The notes below the pieces were generated by a model. The model made no database searches. It worked only from the letters and a program-made list of their open reading frames with translations, and was not told where the DNA came from. A program made the translations under genes and the position numbers. From Anthonomus grandis grandis (Eukaryota; Arthropoda; Insecta; Coleoptera; Curculionidae), in NCBI RefSeq assembly GCF_022605725.1, contig NC_065564.1, positions 12,440,698 through 12,504,697 on the forward strand: a stretch of 64,000 bases of DNA, read 5' to 3'. Positions 8,059-19,470 of the stretch are shown one piece after another. Numbering within the stretch: the first letter of the stretch is position 1; every line of letters starts with the position of its first letter.

Positions 8059-8760
8059 AAATTTCACAAGAGCAAAAAAACTCTCTGCTTTTAATCTTGA
8101 AACTAAAAAAGTAGCTTTAACTGTTACCTTCCATTTTTTAATACTTCTATACTTTTCGAACGTCGAGATACAAACTAAGTAGCTTTACTTACCTACAACA
8201 ACAAAGTCCAGCCAAACTTTTTACACCAAATCGCCACTATAAAAGATTATAATGAAATCCACGTTCAAATTTCATTTTTTAATCATAAATGAAACGTAAG
8301 AGTTGAAGGCACAGTCCCCCTAAAACCGCGCGACTTAACTGAAAACGCCGAATCTCTTTTAGTGTGTGAACATCAACGAGTTGTAAACCGACTGGCGCCA
8401 GTTGACTGTTATTTTTCTGATTTTCCACAGAATCTGGACGCGCTCGAGAAAATTGAAACTGGATTTGAATCGATTCTCTTACATCGGAATTTTACTCTAA
8501 TATGGGTTTATAGGACAGTTATAGTGGTTTATTTGCGTCTTTATTAAATGCTTGGTTTTATTCATTGAAAAGTGGCTAATTAATACCAAATATATTAATC
8601 ATTTTTACAATACTAACGGTACGATAGATATAATATGAACAGAAAAGGACTGAAACATGTAAAACAATGTCACCATTATTTATTTATTGTTCTTCCCCTG
8701 TCTCTGTCAGTACGTTCTATATAATCAATAGGTTCGCGAACAGAATCAGTTCCTTTACAA
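8059..8760. other. Flank between element graveyard and satellite array
   Basis: About 700 bp of AT-rich DNA with no recognised element. It contains an unexplained open frame (8293-8547). It also contains a short string at 8158-8179 (GAACGTCGA, GATAC, AAACTAAG) whose two halves match adjoining parts of the satellite monomer. Confidence 0.5.
8293..8547 (+). other. Unidentified open frame of 84 codons without ATG
   Basis: Open from after TGA 8290-8292 to TAA at 8545-8547, with no ATG. It reads VEGTVPLKPRDL, AESLLVCEHQRVVNRLAPVD, then FPQNLDALEKIETGFES. Composition is less AT-biased than its surroundings and looks protein-like, so it may be a leftover of an exon or of a mobile-element protein. 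I do not recognise a family. An 84-codon open frame could also arise by chance. Confidence 0.25.
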
Positions 8761-11700
8761 ACAAAACTAAGACAAAACCGTTGGATTTTTAAAGCTAGTG
8801 CTTACAGAAGCCGAGATATAGACTTCCAAACTTTGGATTTTTGGTGCACATATATGGAAACTAAAAATTTGTATCTCGGTTAATAAAGGAGCTTTGACTT
8901 TGGAAATGGTTTCGTTGGATTCAGAACGACAAAACTAAGACAAAACCGTTGGATTTTTAATGATAGTGCTTATAGACGCCGAGATACAGACTTTCAAACT
9001 TTGGATTTTTGGTGCACATATATGGAAACTAAAAATTTGTATCTCGGTTATTAAATGAGCTTCGACTTTGGGAATTGTGTCGTTGGATTCAGAACGACGC
9101 AACTAAGACAAAACCGTTGGATTTTTAAAGCTAGTACTTATAGCAGTCGAAATATCAATTTTCAAACTTTGGGTTTTTGGAGCACATATAAAGAAACTAA
9201 AAATTTGTATCTCGGTTAATAAAAGAGCTACGACTTTAAGAATGATCTCGTTAGATTAAGAGCGATAAAATTAAGACAAAACCTTTAGATTTTTAAAGAT
9301 AGTGCTTATAGAAGCCGAGATGTCAACTTCCAAACTTTTGGTTTTTGTTGCACATATATGGAAACCAAAACATTGTATCTCGGTTAATAAAGGAGCTACG
9401 ACTTTGGGAATAGTCTCGTTGGATTCAGAACGACAAAACTAAGACAAAACCGTTGGATATTTAAAGCTAGTACTTATAGGAGCCGAGATATAGACTTCCA
9501 AATTTTGGGTTTTTGGTGCACATATATGGAAACCAAAAATTTGTATCTCGGTTACTAAAGGAGCTTCGACTTTGAGAATAGTGTCGTTGGATTCAGAACG
9601 ACAAAACTAAGACAAAACCGTTGGATTTTTAAAGCTAGTACTTATAGGAGCCGAGATATAGACTTCCAAACTTTGGGTTTTTGGAGCACATATATGGAGA
9701 CTAAAAATTTGTATCTCGGTTAATAAAAGAGCTACGACTTTGGGAATAGTCTCGTTGGATTCAGAACGACAAGGCTAAGACAAAACCGTTAAATTTTTAA
9801 AGCTAGTACTTATAGAAGCCGAGATACAGACTTCCAAACTTTGGGTTTTTGGAGCACATAATATATGGAAACTAAAAATTTGTATCTCGGTTAATAAATG
9901 AGCTATGACTTTAAGAATAGCTCCGTTGGATTTAGAATGACAAAACTAAGACAACACTGTTGGATTTTTAAAGCTAGTACTTATAGAAGCCGAGATACAG
10001 ACTTCCAAACTTTGGGTTTTTGGTGCACATATATGGAAACCAAAAATTTGTATCTCGGTTAGTAAAAGAGCTACGACTTTGGGAATAGTCTCGTTGGATT
10101 CAGAACGTCGAAACTAAGACAAAACCGTTGCATTTTTAAAGCTAGTACTTATAGAAGCCGAGATACAGACTTCCAAACTTTTGGTTTTTGGTGCACATAT
10201 ATGGAAACCAAAAATTTGTATCTCGGTTAGTAAAAGAGCTACGACTTTGGGAATAGTCTCGTTGGATTGAGAACGTCGAAACTAAGACAAAACCGTTGGA
10301 TTTTTAAAGCTAGTACTTATAGAAGCCGAGATTCAGACTTCCAAACTTTTGGTTTTTGGTGCACATATATGGAAACCAAAAATTTGTATCTCGGTTAGTA
10401 AAAGAGCTACGACTTTGGGAATAGTCTCGTTGGATTGAGAACGTCGAAACTAAGACAAAACCGTTGGATTTTTAAAGCTAGTACTTATAGAAGCCGAGAT
10501 TCAGACTTCCAAACTTTTGGTTTTTGGTGCACATATATGGAAACCAAAAATTTGTATCTCGGTTAGTAAAAGAGCTACGACTTTGGGAATAGTTTCGTTG
10601 GATTCAGAACGACGAAACTAAGACAAAACCGTTGAATTTTTTAAGCTAGTACTTATAGGAGCCGAGATATAGACTTCCAAACTTTGGGTTTTTGGAGCAC
10701 ATATATGGAGACTAAAAATTTGTATCTCGGTTAATAAAAGAGCTACGACTTTGGGAATAGTCTCGTTGGATTTAGAATGACAAAACTAAGACAACACTGT
10801 TGGATTTTTAAAGCTAGTACTTATAGAAGCCGAGATATAGACTTCCAAACTTTGGGTTTTTGGTGCACATATATGGAAACCAAAAATTTGTATCTCGGTT
10901 ATTAAAGAAGCTTTGACTTTGAGAATAGTGTCGTTGGATTCAGAACGACAAAGCTAAGACAAAGCCGTTGGATTTTTAAAGCTAGTACTTATAGAAGCCG
11001 AGATGTCAACTTCCAAACTTTTGGTTTTTGGTGCACATATAGGGAAACCAAAAATTTGTATCTCGGTTAATAAATGAGCTATGACTTTGGGAATAGCTCC
11101 GTTGGATTTAGAATGACAAAACTAAGATAACGCTGTTGGATTTTTAAAGCTAGTACTTATAGAAGCCGAGATGTCAAGTTCCAAATTTTGGTTTTTGTTG
11201 CACATATAGGGAAACCAAAAATTTGTATCTCGGTTAGTAAAAGAGCAACGACTTTGGAAATAATCTCGTTGGATACAGAATGACGAAACTAAGATAAAAC
11301 CGTTGGATTTTTAAATCTAGTACTTATAGAAGCCGAGATACAGACTTCCAAACTTTGGGTTTTTGGAGCACATAATATATGGAAACTAAAAATTTGTATC
11401 TCGGTTAATAAATGAGCTATGACTTTAAGAATAGCTCCGTTGGATTTAGAATGACAAAACTAAGACAACACTGTTGGATTTTTAAAGCTAGTACTTATAG
11501 GAGCCGAGATATAGATTTTCAAACTTTGAATTTTTGGTGCACATATATGGAAACTAAAAATTTGTATCTCAATTAGTAAACGAGCTTCGACTTTGGAAAT
11601 AGCTCCGTTGGATTTAGAATGACAAAACTAAGACAACACTGTTGGATTTTTAAAGCTAGTACTTATAGAAGCCGAGATACAGACTTCCAAACTTTGGGTT

Positions 11701-12420
11701 TTTGGTGCACATATATGGAAACCAAAAATTTGTATCTCGGTTAGTAAAAGAGCTACGACTTTGGGAATAGTCTCGTTGGATTCAGAACGTCGAAACTAAG
11801 ACAAAACCGTTGCATTTTTAAAGCTAGTACTTATAGAAGCCGAGATACAGACTTCCAAACTTTTGGTTTTTGGTGCACATATATGGAAACCAAAAATTTG
11901 TATCTCGGTTAGTAAAAGAGCTACGACTTTGGGAATAGTCTCGTTGGATTGAGAACGTCGAAACTAAGACAAAACCGTTGGATTTTTAAAGCTAGTACTT
12001 ATAGAAGCCGAGATATAAACTTCCAAACTTTGGGTTTTTGTGCACATATATGGAAACCAAAAATTTGTATCTCGGTTAGTAAAAGAGCTACGACTTTGGG
12101 AATAGTCTCGTTGGATTGAGAACGTCGAAACTAAGACAAAACCGTTGCATTTTTAAAGCTAGTACTTATAGAAGCCGAGATATAAACTTCCAAACTTTGG
12201 GTTTTTGTGCACATATATGGAAACCAAAAATTTGTATCTCGGTTAGTAAAAGAGCTACGACTTTGAGAATAGTCTCGTTGGATTGAGAACGTCGAAACTA
12301 AGACAAAACCGTTGGATTTTTAAAGCTAGTACTTATAGAAGCCGAGATATAAACTTCCAAACTTTTGGTTTTTGGTGCACATATATGGAAACCAAAAATT
12401 TGTATCTCGGTTAGTAAAAG
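8761..12420 (+). repeat. Diverged left edge of the satellite array
   Basis: About 22 monomers with more substitutions and small indels than the rest. Examples are GGAGCACATA in place of GGTGCACATA, GCACATAATATATGG with two extra bases (near 9854 and 11368), ACACTGTTGG, and GTTAATAAA or GTTATTAAA in place of GTTAGTAAA. The inner-arm sequence is often ACTAAAAA here. The two ATAATATATGG monomers lie 1,514 bp (9 monomers plus 2) apart in matching contexts, so block duplication reaches the edge as well. Confidence 0.8.
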
Positions 12421-15199
12421 AGCTACGATTTTGGGAGTAGTCTCGTTGGATTCAGAACGTCGAAACTAAGACAAAACCGTTGGATTTTTAAAGCTAGTAC
12501 TTATAGAAGCCGAGATACAGACTTCCAAACTTTGGGTTCTTGGTGGACATATATGGAAACCAAAAATTTGTATCTCGGTTAGTAAAAGAGCTACGACTTT
12601 GGGAATAGTCTCGTTGGATTGAGAACGTCGAAACTAAGACAAAACCGTTGGATTTTTAAGCTAGTACTTATAGAAGCCGAGATACAGACTTTCAAACTTT
12701 GGGTTTTTGGTGCACATATATGGAAACCAAAAATTTGTATCTCGGTTAGTAAAAGAGCTACGACTTTGGGAATAGTCTCGTTGAATTTAGAGTGACAAAA
12801 CTAAGACAAAGCCGTTGGATTTTTAAAGCTAGTACTCATAGAAGCCGAGATGTCAACTTCCAAACTTTTGGTTTTTGGTGCACATATATGGAAACCAAAA
12901 ATTTGTATCTTGGTTAGTGAAAGAGCTACGACTTTGGGAATAGTCTCGTTGGATTGAGAACGTCGAAACTAAGACAAAACCGTTGAATTTTTAAAGCTAG
13001 TACTTATAGAAGCCGAGATACAGACTTCCAAACTTCGGGTTTTTGGTGCACATATATGGAAACCAAAAATTTGTATCTCGGTTAGTAAAAGAGCTACGAC
13101 TTTGGGAATAGTCTCGTTGGATTCAGAACGTCAAAACTAAGACAAAGCCGTTGGATTTGTAAAGCTAGTACTTATAGAAGTCGAGATACAGACTTCCAAA
13201 CTTTGGGTTTTTGGTGCACATATATAGAAACCAAAAATTTGTATCTCGGTTAGTAAAAGAGCTACGACTTTGGGAATAGTCTCGTTGGATTAAGAACGTC
13301 GAAACTAAGACAAAACCGTTGGATTTTTAAAGCTAGTACTTATAGAAGCCGAGATAGAGACTTCCAAACTTTGGGTTTTTGGTGCACATATATAGAAACC
13401 AAAAATTTGTATCTCGGTTAGTAAAAGAGCTACGACTTTGGGAGTAGTCTCGTTGGATTTAGAGCGACAAAACAAGACAAAGCCGTTGGATTTTTAAAGC
13501 TAGTACTTATAGAAGCCGAGATAGAGACTTCCAAACTTTGGGTTTTTGGTGCACATATATAGAAACCAAAAATTTGTATCTCGGTTAGTAAAAGAGCTAC
13601 GACTTTGGGAGTAGTCTCGTTGGATTCAGAACGTGGAAACTAAGACAAAACCGTTGAATTTTTAAAGCTAGTACTTATAGAAGCCGAGATACAGACTTCC
13701 AAACTTTGGGTTTTTGGTGCACATATATGGAAACCAAAAATTTGTATCTCGGTTAGTAAAAGAGCTACGACTTTCAGAGTAGTCTCGTTGGATTTAGAGC
13801 GACAAAATAAGAGAAAGCCGTTGGATTTTTAAAGCTAGTACTTATAGAAGCCGAGATACAGACTTCCAAACTTCGGGTTTTTGGTGCACATATATGGAAA
13901 CCAAAACGTTGTATCTCGGTTAGTAAAAAAGCTACGACTTTGGGAATAGTCTCGTTGGATTCAGAACGACAAAACTAAGACAAAACCGTTGGATATTTAA
14001 AGCTAGTACTTATCGAAGCCGAGATACAGACTTCCAAACTTTGGGTTTTTGGTGAACATATATGGAAACCAAAACGTTGTATCTCGGTTAGTAAAAAAGC
14101 TACGACTTTGGGAATAGTCTCGTTGCATTTAGAACGTCGAAACTAAGACAAAACCGTTGGATTTTTAAAGCTAGTACTTATAGAAGTCGAGATACAGACT
14201 TCCAAACTTTGGGTTTTTGGTGCACATATATAGAAACCAAAAATTTGTATCTCGGTTAGTAAAAGAGCTACGACTTTGGGAATAGTCTCGTTGGATTCAG
14301 AACGTCAAAACTAAGACAAAGCCGTTGGATTTGTAAAGCTAGTACTTATAGAAGTCGAGATACAGACTTCCAAACTTTGGGTTTTTGGTGCACATATATA
14401 GAAACCAAAAATTTGTATCTCGGTTAGTAAAAGAGCTACGACTTTGGGAGTAGTCTCGTTGGATTCAGAACGTCGAAACTAAGACAAAACCGTTGGATTT
14501 TTAAAGCTAGTACTTATAGAATCCGAGATAGAGACTTCCAAACTTTGGGTTTTTGGTGCACATATATAGAAACCAAAAATTTGTATCTCGGTTAGTAAAA
14601 GAGCTACGACTTTGGGAGTAGTCTCGTTGGATTCAGAACGTCGAAACTAAGACAAAACCGTTGAATTTTTAAAGCTAGTACTTATAGAAGCCGAGATACA
14701 GACTTCCAAACTTTGGGTTTTTGGTGCACATATATGGAAACCAAAAATTTGTATCTCGGTTAGTAAAAGAGCTACGACTTTCAGAGTAGTCTCATTGGAT
14801 TTAGAGCGACAAAATAAGACAAAGCCGTTGGATTTTTAAAGCTAGTACTCATAGAAGCCGAGATACAGACTTCCAAACTTTGGGTTTTTGGTGCACATAT
14901 ATGGAAACCAAAAATTTGTATCTCGGTTAGTAAAAAAGCTACGACTTTGGGAATAGTCTCGTTGGATTCAGAACGACAAAACTAAGACAAAACCGTTGGA
15001 TTTTTAAAGCTAGTACTCATAGAAGCCGAGATGTCAACTTCCAAACTTTTGTTTTTTGGTGCACATATATGGAAACCAAAAATTTGTATCTCGGTTAGTG
15101 AAAGAGCTACGACTTTGGGAATAGTCTCGTTGGATTCAGAACGTTGAAACTAAGACAAAACTATTGGATTTTTAAAGCTAGTACTTATAGAAGTCGAGA

Positions 15200-16860
15200 T
15201 ACAGACTTCCAAACTTTGGGTTTTTGGTGCACATATATGGAAACCAAAACGTTGTATCTCGGTTAGTAAAAAAGCTACGACTTTGGGAATAGTCTCGTTG
15301 CATTTAGAACGTCGAAACTAAGACAAAACCGTTGGATATTTAAAGCTAGTACTTATCGAAGCCGAGATACAGACTTCCAAACTTTGGGTTTTTGGTGCAC
15401 ATATATGGAAACCAAAACGTTGTATCTCGGTTAGTAAAAAAGCTACGACTTTGGGAATAGTCTCGTTGCATTTAGAACGTCGAAACTAAGACAAAACCGT
15501 TGGATAATTAAAGCTAGTACTTATCGAAGCCGAGATACAGACTTCCAAACTTTGGGTTTTTGGTGCACATATATGGAAACCAAAAATTTGTATCTCGGTT
15601 AGTGAAAGAGCTACGACTTTGGGAATAGTCTCGTTGGATTCAGAACGTCAAAACTAAGACAAAACTGTTGGATTTTTAAAGCTAGTGCTTATAGAAGTCG
15701 AGATACAGACTTCCAAACTTTGGGTTTTTGGTGCACATATATGGAAACCAAAACGTTGTATCTCGGTTAGTAAAAAAGCTACGACTTTGGGAATAGTCTC
15801 GTTGCATTTAAAACGTCGAAACTAAGACAAAACCGTTGGATATTTAAAGCTAGTACTTATCGAAGCCGAGATACAGACTTCCAAACTTTGGGTTTTTGGT
15901 GCACATATATGGAAACCAAAAATTTATATCTCGGTTAGTGAAAGAGCTACGACTTTGGGAATAGTCTCGTTGGATTCAGAACGTGGAAACTAAGACAAAA
16001 CCGTTGGATTTTTAAAGCTAGTACTTATAGAAGCCGAGATACAGACCTCCAAACTTTGGGTTTTTGGTGCACATATATAGAAACCAAAAATTTGTATCTC
16101 GGTTAGTAAAAGAGCTACGACTTTGGGAATAGTCTCGTTAAATTCAGAACGTCGAAACTAAGGCAAAACCGTTGGATTTTTAAAGCTAGTACTTATAGAA
16201 GCCGAGATGTCAACTTCCAAACTTTTGGTTTTTGGTGCACATATATGGAAACCAAAAATTTGTATCTCGGTTAGTGAAAGAGCTACGACTTTAAGAATAG
16301 TCTCGTTGGATTTAGAGCGACAAAACTAAGACAAAGCCGTTGGATTTTTAAAGCTAGTACTCATAGAAGCCGAGATGTCAACTTCCAAACTTTTGGTTTT
16401 TGGTGCACATATATGGAAACCAAAAATTTGTATCTCGGTTAGTGAAAGAGCTACGACTTTGGGAATAGTCTCGTTGGATTTAGAGCGACAAAACTAAGAC
16501 AAAGCCGTTGGATTTTTAAAGCTAGTACTCATAGAAGCCGAGATGTCAACTTCCAAACTTTTGGTTTTTGGTGCACATATATGGAAACCAAAAATTTGTA
16601 TCTCGGTTAGTGAAAGAGCTACGACTTTAAGAATAGTCTCGTTGGATTCAGAACGTTAAAACTAAGACAAAACCATTGGATTTTTAAAGCTAGTACTTAT
16701 AGAAGCCGAGATACAGACTTCCAAACTTTGGGTTTTTGGTGCACATATATAGAAACCAAAAATTTGTATCTCGGTTAGTAAAAGAGCTACGACTTTGGGA
16801 ATAGTCTCGTTGCATTTAGAACGTCGAAACTAAGACAAAACCGTTGGATATTTAAAGCTA
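15200..16860 (+). repeat. Block duplicated at 20408-21730
   Basis: 15200-16310 matches 20408-21518 at an offset of exactly 5,208 bp (31 monomers). Shared rare variants include GGATAATTAAAG (15501 and 20709), GAACGTGGAAAC (near 15983 and 21191), CAGACCTCC and CTAAGGCAAAACC. Homology then continues at offset 4,872 (29 monomers) from about 16615 and 21487. The left copy therefore has two extra monomers, of the type with GATTTAGAGCGAC and ACTCATAG. Confidence 0.75.
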
Positions 16861-17820
16861 GTACTTATAGGAGCCGAGATATAGACTTCCAAATTTTGGG
16901 TTTTTGGTGCACATATATGGAAACCAAAAATTTGTATCTCGGTTAGTAAAAAAGCTACGACTTTGGGAATAGTCTCGTTGGATTTAGAGCGACAAAACTA
17001 AGACAAAGCCGTTGGATTTTTAAAGCTAGTACTCATAGAAGCCGAGATGTCAACTTCCAAACTTTTGTTTTTTGGTGCACATATATGGAAACCAAAAATT
17101 TGTATCTCGGTTAGTAAAAGAGCTACGACTTTAAGAATAGTCTCGTTGGATTCAAAACGTTAAAACTAAGACAAAACCGTTGAATTTTTAAAGCTAGTAC
17201 TTATCGAAGCCGAGATACAGACTTCCAAACTTTGGGTTTTTGGTGCACATATATAGAAACCAAAAATTTGTATCTCGGTTAGTAAAAGAGCTACGACTTT
17301 GGGAATAGTCTCGTTGCATTTAGAACGTCGAAACTAAGACAAAACCGTTGGATATTTAAAGCTAGTACTTATCGAAGCCGAGATACAGACTTCCAAACTT
17401 TGGGTTTTTGGTGCACATATATAGAAACCAAAAATTTGTATCTCGGTTAGTAAAAGAGCTACGACTTTGGGAATAGTCTCGTTGGATTCAAAACGTCGAA
17501 ACTAAGACAAAACCGTTGGATTTTTAAAGCTAGTACTTTTAGAAGCCGAGATACAGACTTCCAAACTTTGGGTTTTTGGTGCACATATATGGAAACCAAA
17601 AATTTGTATCTCGGTTAGTAAAAGAGCTACGACTTTGGGAATAGTCTCGTTGGATTCAGAACGACAAAACTAAGACAAAACCGTTGGAATTTTAAAGCTA
17701 GTACTTATAGAAGTCGAGATACAGACTTCCAAACTTCGGGTTTTTGGTGCACATATATGGAAACCAAAAATTTGTATCTCGGTTAGTGAAAGAGCTACGA
17801 CTTTGGGAATAGTCTCGTTG

Positions 17821-19470
17821 GATTCAGAACAACGAAACTAAGACAAAACCGTTGGATTTTTAAAGCTAGTACTTATAGAAGCCGAGATATAGACTTCCAA
17901 ACTTTTGGATTTTGGTGCACATAAATGGAAACCAAAAATTTGTATCTCGGTTAGTAAAAGAGCTACGACTTTGGGAATAGTCTCGTTGCATTAAGAACGT
18001 CGAAACTAAGACAAAACCGTTGGATATTTAAAGCTAGTACTTATCGAAGCCGAGATACAGACTTCCAAACTTTGGGTTTTTGGTGCACATATATAGAAAC
18101 CAAAAATTTGTATCTCGGTTAGTAAAAGAGCTACGACTTTGGGAATAGTCTCGTAGGATTCAAAACGTCGAAACTAAGACAAAACCGTTGGATTTTTAAA
18201 GCTAGTACTTTTAGAAGCCGAGATACAGACTTCCAAACTTTGGGTTTTTGGTGCACATATATGGAAACCAAAAATTTGTATCTCGGTTAGTAAAAGAGCT
18301 ACGACTTTGGGAATAGTCTCGTTGGATTCAAAACGTCGAAACTAAGACAAAACCGTTGGATTTTTAAAGCTAGTACTTTTAGAAGCCGAGATACAGACTT
18401 CCAAACTTTGGGTTTTTGGTGCACATATATGGAAACCAAAAATTTGTATCTCGGTTAGTAAAAGAGCTACGACTTTGGGAATAGTCTCGTTGGATTCAGA
18501 ACGACAAAACTAAGACAAAACCGTTGGAATTTTAAAGCTAGTACTTATAGAAGTCGAGATACAGACTTCCAAACTTCGGGTTTTTGGTGCACATATATGG
18601 AAACCAAAAATTTGTATCTCGGTTAGTGAAAGAGCTACGACTTTGGGAATAGTCTCGTTGGATTCAAAACGTCGAAACTAAGACAAAACCGTTGGATTTT
18701 TAAAGCTGGTACTTATAGAAGCCGAGATATAGACTTCCAAACTTTTGATTTTTGGTGCACATATATGGAAACCAAAAGTTTGTATCTCGGTTAGTAAAAG
18801 AGCTACGACTTTGGGAATAGTCTCGTTGGATTCAGAACAACGAAACTAAGACAAAACCGTTGGATTTTTAAAGCTAGTACTTATAGAAGCCGAGATATAG
18901 ACTTCCAAACTTTTGGATTTTGGTGCACATAAATGGAAACCAAAAATTTGTATCTCGGTTAGTAAAAGAGCTACGACTTTGGGAATAGTCTCGTTGCATT
19001 TAGAACGTCGAAACTAAGACAAAACCGTTGGATATTTAAAGCTAGTACTTATCGAAGCCGAGATACAGACTTCCAAACTTTGGGTTTTTGGTGCACATAT
19101 ATAGAAACCAAAAATTTGTATCTCGGTTAGTAAAAGAGCTACGACTTTGGGAATAGTCTCGTAGGATTCAAAACGTCGAAACTAAGACAAAACCGTTGGA
19201 TTTTTAAAGCTAGTACTTTTAGAAGCCGAGATACAGACTTCCAAACTTTGGGTTTTTGGTGCACATATATGGAAACCAAAAATTTGTATCTCGGTTAGTA
19301 AAAGAGCTACGACTTTGGGAATAGTCTCGTTGGATTCAAAACGTCGAAACTAAGACAAAACCGTTGGATTTTTAAAGCTAGTACTTTTAGAAGCCGAGAT
19401 ACAGACTTCCAAACTTTGGGTTTTTGGTGCACATATATGGAAACCAAAAATTTGTATCTCGGTTAGTGAA
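17821..19470 (+). repeat. Six-monomer offset duplication
   Basis: The rare variant GATTCAGAACAACGAAAC occurs at 17821 and 18829, 1,008 bp (6 monomers) apart. The following monomers match for about 640 bp, including TCGTAGGATTCAAAAC near 18150 and 19160, before diverging near 18465 and 19475. Confidence 0.65.
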
